A DNA stretch of 64,000 bases from Plectrocnemia conspersa. Taxonomy: Eukaryota > Arthropoda > Insecta > Trichoptera > Polycentropodidae. The position numbers were made by a program, and so were the translations under genes. Shown here one piece after another: positions 23,820-37,449 of the stretch (its first letter is position 1; each line of letters begins with the position of its first letter). Location of the stretch: assembly GCA_009617715.1 (NCBI GenBank), contig VTFK01000122.1, positions 186,001 through 250,000 on the forward strand, read 5' to 3'. A model generated the notes under the pieces. It did not search any database and was not told the origin of the DNA. It was given only the letters and a program-made list of their open reading frames with translations.

Positions 23820-24380
23820 TTATCTCGACCGAACCATAATAGCATTTGTAAATACTGTTTTCGATAACCCTAGTTGACCTATTCATGGTTCAGAATCGGA
23901 ATTGACATACCATTATGGGGATATGTAGACGAGTTGTTTCCACATCCAATTTGCAAATCTGACACATAACATTTTCCTCTTTCTTCAAGACTTTCTACTT
24001 TAGCATCCGTTCTTCTCTTTGTTCGATGTGCAAAAACCAGAATTACATTACGGAAACGATCGATCCTCCCAACGTATTTCCTTTTCTATGTATTGTAGTA
24101 CTTCCCACAAACCTTTTGTGTCGTTGAATTCGGAATTTTCGCAATTAACTAGGCCGGAAAAAACTTCGCCTCAGTCCAAAGTTATTTTTTTTTAGTACCG
24201 TTAGATGGACTCACTGTGATGCAATATTTTTTCGAATTATGAAGTTTTGATACATTTTTCAAACTTGGTCTCGCCGACTAACTATTGTGCTATAAAAAGT
24301 ATTCCACTCGATACCATCTCTTTCGTGCACATAGCTTACGAACGAGAGAATTTCATTAAAGTTTTTAATAAGAAAATAAA
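23820..24380. promoter_or_regulatory. GC-richer island with a TATA-like motif
   Basis: Contains GCTATAAAAAG at about 24290-24300, but no initiator or ORF follows at a sensible distance, so a promoter is not claimed. From 24380 to 25200 I see only AT-rich DNA. Confidence 0.2.
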
Positions 24381-25235
24381 ATCAAAAAATCGCCGTGTAA
24401 ATTATGCATAGTATGTGTGTATAGTGGAATTTTCAGCTCTTAAGTGATTTTCTTCTAATAACACTTTTCAAAGTGGATAATTGCATTAAATTCGAGATTC
24501 TCCTAATCTGATTCAAAGTTGTGCCTCCTCAGCAGTGTATTTTATCGCGTTTTCGTTTATGGGCTCAATGAATTTATATTATTATCACTGTATATTTTTT
24601 GAATTATTATATCATATAACTGCACTCCAATAGAAACGCTATCAAACGAAAGTTGGTCGTGCTGAAACATCGAAAGGCAACATTTTCCGGCTCAATCGAG
24701 CCGACATTGTATTTAGTACATTTTCACATCATGTCAAAGAAAAATATCGTCCTGTTCCAATTCTCTGAACGATTCTCATCTCTTTGACTCATTTTCTTGT
24801 TTATGTATATAAACGTTTACACGAACATTTATGTTTTATAATAAATATAAATCCCACATCTACATACATATTATATAAAGTCATGCATGTATTATATTAT
24901 ATAATAACATGTGCCTATGTCGAATATAAAAGACGAATCCCGACGTCTACTTTAATATATTCCATCTCAGAGAAAGTCGAACGAAATTCTTTCTGATTTC
25001 GATCTCTGACGTCCCTAAGCTTCTCTCTAGTTAAGTCTTTCGCCTTTTTAATTATTTTTACTGCCATCTTTTGCCTTATTTTAAAAATATAAAAAAAATC
25101 ACAAAGTGCTTTGTATAATATAAACCTATAAAAGCTTTATAATATGTTTGTTATAAATTTGTTTTCATATATTTGTATAAAATATATATTCTTCTATATG
25201 TCTGTATGTATTATATGTCACAGGTGTTTGCACTG

Positions 25236-25282
25236 TGCAACTGTTTTAATTCGTTATTTTTTGCTTGTTGCAGGTGAGTGTA
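25236..25282 (+). promoter_or_regulatory. Candidate recursive splice site (ratchet point) 1
   Basis: A pyrimidine-rich tract (ATTTTTTGCTTGTTGCAG) ends in CAG at 25271-25273 and is followed at once by GTGAGT at 25274-25279. A 3' splice site and a strong 5' splice site are therefore juxtaposed with no exon between. A branch-like TTAAT lies about 23 nt upstream. Zero-length exons of this form mark recursive splicing in long insect introns, the Drosophila Ubx intron being the classic case. The site is on the strand of the 18605-19231 exon, about 6.0 kb downstream of its donor. A Jockey insertion begins 31 bp further on. Confidence 0.6.
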
Positions 25283-25304
25283 CTGATTAAAACAATATTT
25301 GCTT

Positions 25305-26203
25305 TCTTCTCTTCATTCTATATACTAATGATATTCCAATGTTAAAAAATACTAAACTCTCAATGTACGCTGACGACACTGCAATCCTTACTAGTTCTTA
25401 TGGTCTTAAACCTATTGCAGTTAAACTTCAAAAATCCCTTGAAAACTTAAAAAAATATTTTATGAAATGGAGAATTAAAATTAATCAAGACAAAACAGAA
25501 GCAATAATATTCACTAAACGTAGACAACCCTTGCCTGCACCCATTAAAAGTGAACAAGGGCATAACATTGAATGGAGAGCGAGCGTTGAATATCTGGGTA
25601 TACACCTGGACTCCAGACTAAAATTCAATAAACATATAACTGAACTCCGGTCGAAAGGGCTCGGCGCCATTGCGGCTCTAAAATCAATATTTAATAGAAA
25701 AGTGCGCTTACAATAAAAAAATAAAATTCTAGTCTATAGACAGTTAATCAGACCTGTTTTAACTTACGCTTGTTCAGTGTGGAGTAACGCGAGTAATAGT
25801 AATTTTAATAAACTTCAAGTAATTCAAAATAAAAGCCATAAAAAATAATTTATAATACACCGTTTTATACTAACCTAAAAAAAACTCCACACCAAACATT
25901 TAATTCCTACCATTAAAGAATACTGTTATTATCAAACCGAAAATACTATAAAAAAAAAAAATCTCGCGAGACCACGCAAACCCACTAATTTCAAGAATCG
26001 GTGATTACGACAAAGCAAAACTTAAATTTAAATACAAACATAAAATGCCTAAGCACATATTGCTTTGATGCAGTTAAGCTCATCACAGTGTCATCAGTTT
26101 CAGGTCTACAGGGGCTAGGTTTTATTTACCTTTGTATGTGTTTTTTTATTTTGTATATTATGTATTTTGTATAATTTTTTTTCTCATCTGCTTCATTCTT
26201 TTC

Positions 26204-26247
<44 letters not shown>

Positions 26248-26443
26248 GTAAAAGGTTTTATGTATTTTTTTCCTTTAATTTAGTATATTCTCGTATAATT
26301 TATTATTCTTTTTATGTTATTGTATAACTTAACAATTTGTAAACAATGTAAATGGTTATGAACCAGTATTGTGCATTTAATATATCTGTATGCTATTTTA
26401 CCTATGTCTATTTAAGAAATAAACTTTTAAAAAAAAAAAAAAA
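25305..26443 (+). mobile_element. 5'-truncated Jockey-clade retrotransposon with poly(A) and target-site duplication
   Basis: A 1.14-kb insertion begins inside the RT gene (ILYTNDIP, then SMYADDTAIL with the YADD box at about 25363) and ends in a poly(A) run at about 26428-26443. AATAAA lies at 26418-26423. The 11-bp AATATTTGCTT is present on both sides (25294-25304 and 26444-26454), proving target-primed insertion. The RT frame runs 25324-25714 and then shifts at an A-rich run; downstream ILVYRQLIRPVLTYACSVW is in another frame, so the copy is dead. The family differs from LINE A/B/C. A 34-T run at 26208-26241 sits in its 3' UTR. Confidence 0.88.
25339..25716 (+). pseudogene. Jockey reverse transcriptase remnant
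   Basis: About 125 residues of palm and thumb: MYADDTAIL, then the WRIKINQDKTEAIIFTKRR block, then VEYLGIHLD, all typical of Jockey-clade RT. The fragment lacks the upstream fingers, endonuclease and gag-like ORF. It ends at a premature stop caused by a shift at 25705-25725; homologous residues continue to about 25840 in another frame. Confidence 0.8.
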
Positions 26444-27269
26444 AATATTTGCTTACTGCAGAATCTGCATGAGTTTTGTATAGCATGTATTTTAAAATTA
26501 CCGTTGTAATTATTTGAATGGTAAGAATTTTTAATATGCTATTATTTATTTTATTCTGCTTTAATGATATGTGATTAATATAATTTTATATATTTTTTTA
26601 ATTAAATTTATTAGTCAATGATAAATATATTGTATCATTGATAAATATTCAACATTAGCTATAAAGCTACACAATGTAATTGTTCTAAAATTTTATTTAA
26701 CTAATTAAACCAATAAGTATGAGTAACATAGCAATTTAATAAAATTTACTACAATAAATAAATACCAGTAAAAAAATATACTCAAATAATCCATTTTTTA
26801 ACCACAAATGAAATTTTATTTGCACGTTTTTTTCTGTTTTAAACCAAAATTTTTTTTCACATTTCTTTGAATGTATTTGAGTAGTCTTTTTGATTTTCTT
26901 TCAATTTAATCGTGTTATAAGATTAGAAATGTAGCTAGTTAGATATAAAAATCATTTTATATGTAACTGGAAAAGTAAATATTACCAATTTAATTTTCTA
27001 ATATTGTGAAGTAGCAATTTAAAAAAATATAATAACTGTATTTCTCACATATTGAATCAAAAAAATATGCATACTTTATTTTATATAATTGTACATATGT
27101 TTCAAAGTAGCTTATCTAGTTATATAAAACAAAATTCTTAATGGAAATTTAATTTATTAATTAATTATTTACATGTATTTTCAAAGGATGTTCACAGAGC
27201 TTTAGGAATTTACATGTAATTTTCTCATTTAATTACATTAAAAAATAATACTACATAGTCCCTATTAAG

Positions 27270-27780
27270 AGCTTTATACTTTTCTCGACGAAAAACAAGG
27301 TTTCTTAGACGCTATTCTAAGAACTTTTGTGTAATACCATTTATTCACTCGCTTATCGCTCTTTTCCCTTTGTTATGACATAAATTCAACAATGGCTTAT
27401 ATATATCACATTAAAAATTGATAGGACACCTAAAAAGGTACAATAGTCACGCAAATCTTCAAAAGCCATTAAGCAATACAAAACTGCAAATATTTTTTAC
27501 AAAAGCTTCGAAATTCGTTTAGAATAAACTAATGCCCTTGCATTAGATAAGCATTGTTATTATCATGCAACTAGCTTTAGGTCAAGGGGATGATTTTAGA
27601 GGTTAAGCTAACTTTTAGTGTATATGTGATACTGGATCACATCACCAATGACAACCAATGACGATCACGGTACTTACTCTCAGACTCGACTCGAAGGACC
27701 AATTTGACTATGTCGCTTGGCACTGATACCTGCTTTTGTATGCATATTTTTAGTCAATTATACATTAACTCTTTCAGCGT
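27270..27780. promoter_or_regulatory. Mildly GC-richer stretch
   Basis: Low-AT patch near 27630-27740 with no ORF. The region from 26455 to 28440 is otherwise AT-rich and without recognisable features. Confidence 0.15.
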
Positions 27781-28439
27781 CTAACTGATAATAAAAAGAC
27801 GCTTAAAACCAATCCCTAAACTCCTATTAGTTAGGAGTCAGAAAAAAATCAAGAGTATGTGATAATATTTTCTATCGCAGTTTGTGGTCTTAAATTATCA
27901 TGTTTTGCTTGTCGTCTTTTGATGAAAGTTTTTCGCAATGGTCCATTAAGCAGTACAGTATTAAAGATATAAAATCGCTTATTAATCCCAAAATACTTTT
28001 ACCCTCACAGTAGCAATAAAATGAATCATACAAGCAGTATTATAATACGATACTTATTTATGCTTTTTATCTAATCTTTAAATTCAAAACACTCAGTGAA
28101 CATGAGCTTTATTTACTCACAAGCAGTCATTCAGAATTTCGTGAGCTTTTTGGAATGAATTTTCCGAAGTTTCACACCTCCATAATTTATCACTAATTTT
28201 TAGCAGCAATAATATTTTCTTTGTAAACTGTAGTGTTAGGTAGACGATCAATGCACTTAAAGTTGTTACTCTTTCTATTATTTATTTTCTTAATTCAGAA
28301 TAAAATATTATTATAATATTACATTTTGACAGATTAACTCATGTTTAAGAACGAGTACGAAACATCAAGGTTATATTTAAATTAATATGTATAAATACTC
28401 TAATAAATTACTTTTTCATTTACTTTATATAAAAAAGAA

Positions 28440-29000
28440 AGAATTTAATACCCTCGCTGTCATTCGATCGCCAATAAAGTTTGATTGGCTTTATCAAAGA
28501 TTAAACTAATTAGTGTCAATCTAGCGGACGCTCGAACGTATCTTAATTATTTTTCCACGAGCAAACACAAAATTTTATCTCCGACGACCGACGGGGCATT
28601 AGTCGCATCGTTCGAGCTTTTCCGACAGAAAAGATTAAAGACGTGTAGTGTACTGATGCGAGAAATCGATTCTTCGATACCGATACAATTTTCCCTGGGA
28701 TTTAATAATGGCTTATTTATTTACGTCGGCTTTATATTCATAGCGTCGCCAGGTGGGCCGTGGAATTCGCTCCGCGGCCACGATTTCGATGCGGATTTTT
28801 ACGTTTGCTCAACCACCCACCCGCCACCCCAGATACGACTATTATACTGTATCAAATTAAACGAGAGGGTGGATCGCTTCAAAGAAACGCAATTAGCTTT
28901 TGACGCGAACGACACAAAAATGAGGGGTAGAATATGCAAAAAAATTAGACCGCAAATTAAAAGATTTCGCTCGGATGAATAAAAAGTACGCACTTGATTA
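28440..29000 (+). promoter_or_regulatory. GC-richer island with a 498-bp stop-free frame
   Basis: The + frame 28485-28982 stays open for about 165 codons, but its first codon is TTG, the peptide shows no domain, and splice signals are not convincing. Composition changes sharply at both edges. A conserved regulatory element is more likely than a gene, but an unrecognised exon is possible. Confidence 0.3.
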
Positions 29001-31259
29001 TTTTTTTATGTTAATCATAATAATTTTAAAAGAATGAACTTGTTTCCAGAATAATTAAATCTCATTCCGCAGCCGAAAGAGTTAATCTCGCCCTTTTGTG
29101 GCCTTTTTTCTTAAGAGAGTCGCGGTTAAAAATATAAATGTGATCTTTTTAGCATTCAGATTGAATTATGGGGTGTGAAAAGTCTAAGCCTAATTAAAGC
29201 TGATTTTTTCGTTGTTTGAAATATGCTTAAATAATTTGCACTTAGTTATAATGAAATAATGAATTTTATAAGCATAGAATAAATAAGATGGTTTGACGAT
29301 CCATTTGCTATTAGCGTCTTACTGACATGTATTAATAATTTATACCTACACTCCAACAATATTATAAAAATTGTACTATTTTTTAATACATTTTTTAATA
29401 TTTTTTTATTACTATATAGTTACGATACTGTATCAATATTTTATTATTTATTCGAATTCGGACTATTAGGACCGATTAATATATTTTAATAACTGGTTTA
29501 TCTGTGGGGTTAAATTGCAGTTAAACCGTTTTAACTTAGGGTGATATGAGATTTATATTATCCCAACTTAAAACCTGCATGTAGTTCTCATTTAATTATA
29601 AACTATAACCATATAATCTACTATGTAATAAATCATTGCTTTGCATATTTTTATTTTAAGAAAATATGCTTTTACTTTTACATAAAATAATTTTAGAAAT
29701 CTTTTACTTACTATAAGTTTTACTTGAAAAATAAAATTGTTCAAATTTGTTAGCAAACATTAATGAAGATTTATCTTAATTGATCCGTAAAAGCAATATT
29801 AAATCTTTCTAACATTATTTATTCAGCCTTGTCAAATAGCAAGTTGGTTATTGAAATTTACACGGTTGCCATTTTAACATTTATCAAAATATACATATTT
29901 TTATATTGATATTGGATCTATTGTATATCATTTTGATGCCATATTTATTAATTGTTAATAATTAATAACATAATACATGATGTGCTTTAATTTACAATGA
30001 TAGGCAACGTCTTTGATAAGATGAGCAGCATTCAGGTTAATGGTCACCCAAAATTATATATTATGTTATTTAGAATTCATAAAAAATACTAATATAATTA
30101 TTGTTCAAGTCTTTATTTGTGCACTTAATTGTTTAAAGATATATTATATTTACAACAGTAAGTTGTCCTAAAAACTGAGAGTAGTTAAGAAGCAGTTTTT
30201 TGAAGATTGGAATATTTCATCAACAAAACATTCATTGTTGATGACATCAACCACAAAAAGATTCATAAGAAATTTAAAACATGTATTAAAAAAATCCAAA
30301 ACGAGTCCGAGAATTATAATTAGATAAAAAGTAACCCAATTCTAATTTGAGTATTATTGAAGTAAAAGAGCACATTTTTTCGCGATCAATTTATAGGAAT
30401 TTTCAATAAATTTCAGCAAGATGGTTGAAATATTTTTTTTTTAATTTTGCGGTTTAAATGTACCCTGATTATGCGAAAAGTATGGCATTAAGCATTTTTT
30501 AATATTTACATTTAACCATTACTTTTAAAAACAATCTATTCTATAACATATTGCATAAATTATTAAAATTTAAACCATAACAAAATAAATAGTTAAAAAT
30601 TAAATTATTTATCTATTTATATATGTTAAAATAAAGTGTGAATTTCAAAAATGCATACATTAACTAGGCAATGTATGCACTATTAAATCACTTAATTTAT
30701 AGTACACAAAAAAATTATTTACACTTTTCGGTGTTTGTTAAAGAATTAAAAATTAAATAATTTATATATTCATCAGATAAATCTTATGGCCAATTTATAT
30801 ATTATAATCGTTCTTCTAAGTGGATTTGTTGTAAAAAGTTATTTATCGCACCTAACCTGTCCAGCACTACTTTTTTATTGCCACTACAATTAGCTCTCGC
30901 GACTGGGTTGATTGTGAAACACGCTTGTATGTCAAATCTTGTTCGTTGACGATGTAACTAACTCACGTAGAGAGTTAACACTTTTACTAGTTAAAGCATA
31001 CATTATTTAGTGAAAGTATACACGAATTATAGCACAGTAAGCTTTAACTAAGATCCATAGTTAGTGCATACTTTTCCTAGTCATTGTATACTTTATCTAT
31101 ATTTTACACATTTGCGCAATTGTGTTATTTATTATTATCCTCTTGTTAGTTAGACTTTTTGTACAAACGAGTTGTTATTTACTTTTTTTACGTTCGAAAG
31201 TGTCGCTTAAATGACATTGGAATTAAAATTAAACACGTTTTAAAATTACTGATAGGCGG

Positions 31260-32250
31260 TGTCGATAATCTGGCATTGCTTTTATTTTAATTTTGGCTGT
31301 AGAAAGTCGTAATCGCGTCCATTATTCTAGCCCGTCGCGGCCATCACGAATCATCTAGCTTCTCAACAAGCTTGCCAAATAAAATGTTTTTTGAAAAAAA
31401 TATGTAGGATAGTACTTTTCTTTTAAAGTGTGCATAATATTATTTTTTCTTTAAATGTTTAATTTTATAATTTTTATTTATAATATATAATCATGATAAT
31501 CGTTAGATTACTTATCCATATTTTTTCAAAAATATTTTTTTTATTATTCGTTACTTTCAAGATAAGCAAATTAATCCTTCTCGTATTTTTGACCAGATTT
31601 TTATTTTAATTTTTTTACCATTTCGTCTAGACATCTTATAATCTATAATTTCTAATACATAGTATATGTCTGAGCTTGGCATGGTTTCCCGACAAATAAA
31701 ATGTTACATAACGCGATTTGGAAGTCTCGCAGCCTCGCCGCTAAGCTGGAAAAGCTTTTAAACCATAATGTAATTTTACATGCATTACCCCCCCAATGCG
31801 CATGAAGTTGCTGAAAGTTAAGGCGGACCAAGTAGCCAGTTCCAGTGTCCCCGCGTATATTGAACTTTTTCCCGCAGTCTTGCGGGAATTTCTTTTTAGC
31901 TGCGGTAATTTATGGCGCACTTTTCCAAGCCGGCGACTATGGCCCGCCAAGACTTATTAGTCGGACCACTTTAAGTCTCCAACCCCCCGAGTTATCTCGG
32001 GAAGAGAAGGCGAAGGCTCCAGTTGAATGTCTCAATGTTGACCCGGCAAATCCGATTTAGCTTGTTGCACTTGAGGCAACACAATTAAAACTATATTACG
32101 CCGGACGATAACGGCTTTAATTAACGACAACCCTGTGCGCTTTGGGTACTGGATGAGTGTCGTTGTTTGTTACATACAAAACGCTTACTGTTTTAAATCT
32201 AATCAAACGGTGCCGCTGCTGTTGCTGCTGCTGCTGGCAAATTGAGCTTA
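31260..32250. promoter_or_regulatory. GC-richer island, candidate conserved non-coding block
   Basis: Patches at 31290-31380 and 31680-32240, the latter ending in a short CTG/GCTG microsatellite (32212-32236). Two opposite short frames overlap at 31741-32060 and neither is convincing. From 29000 to 31260 I see only AT-rich DNA. Confidence 0.28.
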
Positions 32251-32559
32251 AGATAAAATACGCGCAGGAAGTACTAATTTAGTTAAAATTGAATTAGTTA
32301 ATACTATTTAATTATTTTTGTTTCACAATCTTATATTTAGAACGACTTTTTTGACCCAATTGTGTAAAATTTTCATACAAAATGTAGTATAAGAATTACT
32401 TATATTTTTACTTTTCATACATACGAATATTTTTTTAAACATCAAATCGTATGTAGTGTTTTCTCATAAGTCATAACCTTCTATATATACTATAATACAT
32501 ATAGTAAAAAAATATTTTTTATTCATCTTTACTAATGTTCATAGTGCACCGAATAAAAT

Positions 32560-33060
32560 TCTTTCATATCACGTGGGCGAGAGGTGAAAATTAAAATCAT
32601 CCATACAATAAAGCATTAAATATAAAAAAAATGCATGCAGTAAACACACGACAGTAACATACATACCAATGCATACTTACATGGCATACCGGTAACGAAG
32701 CATATGGCAGGGAAGAGGCGTAGATCACGACAATGCAGCCACAAAATAAATCTATCTAATGAAGCGCTTTCGAGCTACGCCCGTCGGATAGTTAACTGAA
32801 AACTTAGTATCGTTGCCCACACGGCGTATAATATACCACTCGCATTCCATCCGTATCACACACAGTACATACAACATACATACATACCTTCAATATTCAA
32901 ATGAGGAGTGAAAAAATGTGTACACTCAATAAACGTAAACGGCGAGAAGATGACGCGTCATCAAATTTAACGACGGGCGTAAAGATGACAACATCAGATC
33001 TTATTCGAATTAAGCCTCGTCCCGTGAATCGTTTCGATGGAAAGCTCGATTAATTTGTAC
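32560..33060. promoter_or_regulatory. GC-richer island, candidate regulatory element
   Basis: Unique-looking, no ORF. AT-rich flanks 32250-32560 and 33060-34140 show no features. Confidence 0.25.
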
Positions 33061-34139
33061 TATGTACTGTGTAAACTGGGAAAGCCTTTAGGGCAACGTT
33101 TTATGTTTCCTCAACTTGACCTGATAATTGGCATGTAGTATTTATTAAAAATAGTTTCTATAATATTAATAAAACATATGTATATTTATTGTATTTAGCA
33201 TTAAAAGTCATATATCATTTTTAAAGTTCTAAAACAAAATATAGTTTTAGAACTTTCATTAGATCAATTCATTTATCACCAATCGAATCATCGACGACCA
33301 CAACGAAGACTCTCAGATTGACGATCACTCGACGAACTGAAATTTTTCTGTGCACATTTTTAACTTGAATATCAATTTTGATGCGTAACGGATTTTTTTA
33401 TATTCTACTAATAATTTTCTGTTATACTAATAAATTTTTAATGTTCAGAATTTTTATTAATAAATAAAATTACCGCTTAATTAAAAATTAAATTTTAAAA
33501 ATATTTTACTAATTAATTTCGTTACACTTTAACCCTTCAAGGATTAAATATAAATCTATTTGGCCGCGTAGCATTCTAAAAGTAAATTATATATGCAAAT
33601 ATTGAATTTTTTTTTTATGTATGTATGTACAATAAGGTAGCTTTATTTTCACATTCAATATTTCTAAAGAGCCATACGCACGTATAAGAACAGAATGCAG
33701 TTTACTAGCCATTCTTTTTCTACCCCTGCTCTTAGATTTAATTTTGTATTACGTAACAAGAAAAGGGCCGAATATAGTCGAATAATTTGGCACTGTGCTC
33801 CTGACAGTACGAGCATAAACATATTTTTTTAATGAAATTAAAATATTTATGTCCTTATTAAAAAAAACAATGCACTCAATCGTTAGTTGTTTTAAAAAAG
33901 ATATTTTTATAATATGTTTGACTTTGCTATAATAAAAGCTTCTTAGCATCCTTTTATTTTTATTTTACGTGCGATTTTCTTTTGATCGTGCAGCACCCAC
34001 TTTATTAGCTTTAAAACCTTTCCGTATCCTTTTAGTCTATTACTAATATTTTTACATTTAAAATACTATTATTTAAATACAAAAACTGTGTCTTTAACTT
34101 CTGTTTCTGCCTCTCGCTTACAATACCACCTTAATGTAC

Positions 34140-34560
34140 TGCACAATCTTACAGTTACACAATTACACAAAGACGGTCGGTGCTAGTGTCGATAATGACG
34201 TTGTTGTCAATACGCATTATGGCTTATTGTAGAATGGGCGTTGTCGTGGTCGCAACGTGCGAATTGATTATTCATCGTCCGTGTTCAAGCCCATGCCGAT
34301 CGTGGCCGAAGACATAGCTCTTCACTTCCGGCTACTAGGTCTGTACTACTACAGTGTACTACAGTGCACAACAAAGGCCCGAGTCATGGACCTCTGTGCA
34401 CGTAGACGGACCCGCAGACAAAAGGTCAGGCCCCCCCCCCGCTCGGCTGCCGCCCATATTCGCTTTTGCGAAACTGAATCGGTATTGCACAACGCGAATC
34501 ACTCACGACTTTTTTTTATGCGTGTATCTACATTATGCATACATATGAGCTTTGTAAAAC
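34140..34560. promoter_or_regulatory. GC-richer island with a C run
   Basis: Includes an 11-12 C run near 34430. Two short frames overlap in different registers, so coding is unlikely. From 34560 to 35680 the sequence is AT-rich with nothing identifiable. Confidence 0.25.
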
Positions 34561-35679
34561 TAGACTACATATAGTATATGTATTATCTTAAAAGAGACCA
34601 TTGTATATTTGTACTATTGTTACAATTCTACATATTGTATAATGTATTGACAACATATGTATATTATATAAATATACTGCACAAGTTTTACTTTGGCAAT
34701 TTATTTTTTATAAAACAAATATATTTGGATTAGTTTAGTTTAGAACTCTAGTAGCTGGATTAGAGTTTACGCGAAGAGGGAATCGGCTGCTTTATTTAAT
34801 TTAATTTAAAATTATGACTATTAATTTATATTAAATTAATTTTGCGTTGAGTTTTGTGGATTATTTTTTTTTAAATAGAAAAAGTGAAATTTTCTGTTTA
34901 TGATGGAAAAAATTGTTCTTGGATTTTTTACCAAATTATTATTTTTGTTTACACTTTTTCTTACTAAAATTGATTTTAATTGATTTAGATTAAAAATAAT
35001 AAAAATAGATACAATTATTAAAATTTGAATGTAAGGAAATTATGTAAATACATATGATTTTCTTGTGTAAACACAAGTCTAACTTACTAATTTGCAAGCC
35101 CGACCGTAAAATTATACAATGAAAGCAATAATTATATCAACTTCACTATAAAATTTATTTTTAATTTTCATAACGTTTGCGATATTAATAACAACCCGAT
35201 GTTAAAATTAGCATAAAGGCTTAAATACTGTCGAATAGATTTTCTTCTCTTCATCGCAAATTTTCCGTCTAATAAAAATCAAATTAAATTGATAAATGTA
35301 AATTATATTAATAATATAATTTGATTTATATGTAAAATTACACGACTTATTTTAGTTTTATATTCAGATAATATTTGGTCATTTGTATTGCTGTGTTGTA
35401 TTATATTTTTTCATAATATACTGCGTACGATATTAAATATATTAAAAATAATAAAATATAACATAATAATAAATGAGATTTAAAATTATAAAAAATCTTA
35501 TTTTAAAATTCTTTTAACGTTTAATTTTAGATACGAGACTAATAAAAGTAGTTTAAATTTGAGCTTTTTTTTATAGTATTGTTTTATATGTATGTACATC
35601 AATAACGAAAAAACGCATTGTAAATTTATTTAATATTAAATTTCCTACATATGGATACGTTCTATGTATATATGTTCCA

Positions 35680-36190
35680 TGTATGAAAAATTCAGCGCGC
35701 AACTTTCAGAATTGAGCTTTTCCAACCGCAAATTGCCGCAGGAAATCTTTCCACTTTAAATAAGTCCCACTTTACTAACTAAACTCGCGTCTTTAAAAAC
35801 TATCAGTTTTGTAACATCATGCTGGAATATGGTTACCAGTTTATTTGCGCCCTATTTTATAATTCATTTACATATAAAATATGCATACAGTCGATTAAAT
35901 ATTAATTTTATCCCCCGAAAATGAGCGAATACCCCCCAATTATCGTAAACGATGAATTTCAAAAGCACGAAACGTTATTTTCAAGAGAAAATCCGAGCCG
36001 AAAAATCCTTGGTTCGGCTCGTTATAAATTAGGCAAATGCTCTCAGTAGCGTTTGATAAATATTGATAGAAGAAATATATTTAGGTACGTATTTATATTA
36101 TATAATGAAAAAAAACTCAAATTGACCTTTTAGAAAGTCGAGTGTAGTTGCTCGTCGAAGATTCGTTTGATTCGCTCTTAAGATGACTTT
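35680..36190. promoter_or_regulatory. GC-richer island, candidate regulatory element
   Basis: No ORF. From 36190 to 37280 I see AT-rich DNA with the small tandem duplication at 37042 only. Confidence 0.22.
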
Positions 36191-37041
36191 CTCTCTAAAA
36201 AAACATTTATATGCGTTTAGAAACATTAAAATATTTATTGTATTTAAAAATTTTGATGCTATCAGTGTAAAGGGATATTATAAAAATATGATACTGCTAG
36301 TTATTAGGTAGTAAAATAAGATTATGACAAGATCGCTCTTATGAAAATTTTTCAAGAGCAATATAATTTTATTATCATATTTTTTTCATAACCTATATTA
36401 GGTGTTTTATATCTAGATTAAATATTTTATATGTATACAATATTATACTGTTATTGAATTACGCGATTAATCGGTTTTAAAGATTTAAGAAAACTTAAAT
36501 CTAAACAATTTTTAATATACAATAATATGGTTATTTAAAAAAAAATTAAATATCCATATATAGCCAAAAATAAAATAAATAATTATTCATCAAATGAGGT
36601 ACATCTGCATGGTTAAAAATCGTGTGTGTGTTTATACATTAAAGTAGAAAGTAGTTATAAAATATGTATTTATAAAGTTTGTAGTTATAGTATATAGTTT
36701 TTGCCTTGTAAAAATTTTCTTTTTTTATAAATGAATTTATAGCTTGCAATAGCATCATTTACTGCTTTTGACACTTTTACAAATTGATCTTGATTATATT
36801 TATATATCAAGCCATATTTTTAATTAAAAATTGCGTATTATTTAGTTCCCAAGTTACAACAAAACTCATTTCTGTTGAAAACGAGTTCCTTTTCTTCTAT
36901 ATATATCCAGTTATTTCGACTTATTCATTATTATTATCGTCAATTCCTCAGTTTCCAAACTATCCTCGATTAACCAGGGAGGGAGCTTATTTAATATACT
37001 TTCATTTTAGGCATTTAAAAAATTGCATTTTAGGCATTATT

Positions 37042-37081
37042 AATATTTTAACAGCTTTATAAATATTTTAACAGCTTTATA
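37042..37081. repeat. 20-bp tandem duplication
   Basis: AATATTTTAACAGCTTTATA occurs twice head to tail. Confidence 0.8.
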
Positions 37082-37449
37082 ATTCTGTCTATCAATTTCC
37101 TGCTGTAGTCCATACGTTATACTTTTCAATATTTTATTCGGATAATAGAGCATTATTTAATGTATTACGACAGATAACCTAATGCATGATCAACTTATAA
37201 TATAATATTAAAAGGTAGGTTATTATATTTACAATATTTTTTTACCTCCTTTATAAACTGATGATTTAAATTTTTTTAAATCGTTTATGCCTTTCAAGTA
37301 GATTTTCGTTTAAGATGTAGCAACGTTATGCAAATATTATTTAAGGCTCTTGGGCTTTCGCTTAGGTAAATAAAAAGTGCTAAACTAAAAGCTATTATGT
37401 CGTCGATGTATGATGACATTTTAACCTTTTGTATAGTTGGTTAATTTGT

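Noticed and set aside
24290..24300. TATA-box-like TATAAAA
   Set aside because: No initiator, exon or ORF follows; such motifs are common in AT-rich DNA.
26208..26241. 34-T run as the tail of a minus-strand retroposon
   Set aside because: It lies inside the 3' UTR of the sense Jockey copy, whose own poly(A) and duplications are at 26428-26454; no separate element is evident.
34257..34574. 105-codon and overlapping 64-codon frames
   Set aside because: Two registers are open at once in a GC-rich island with a C run; composition, not coding, explains them.
37355..37372. CGCTTAG|GTAAAT as a ratchet point
   Set aside because: Short pyrimidine tract and weak donor; it lies at the end of a direct-repeat unit.
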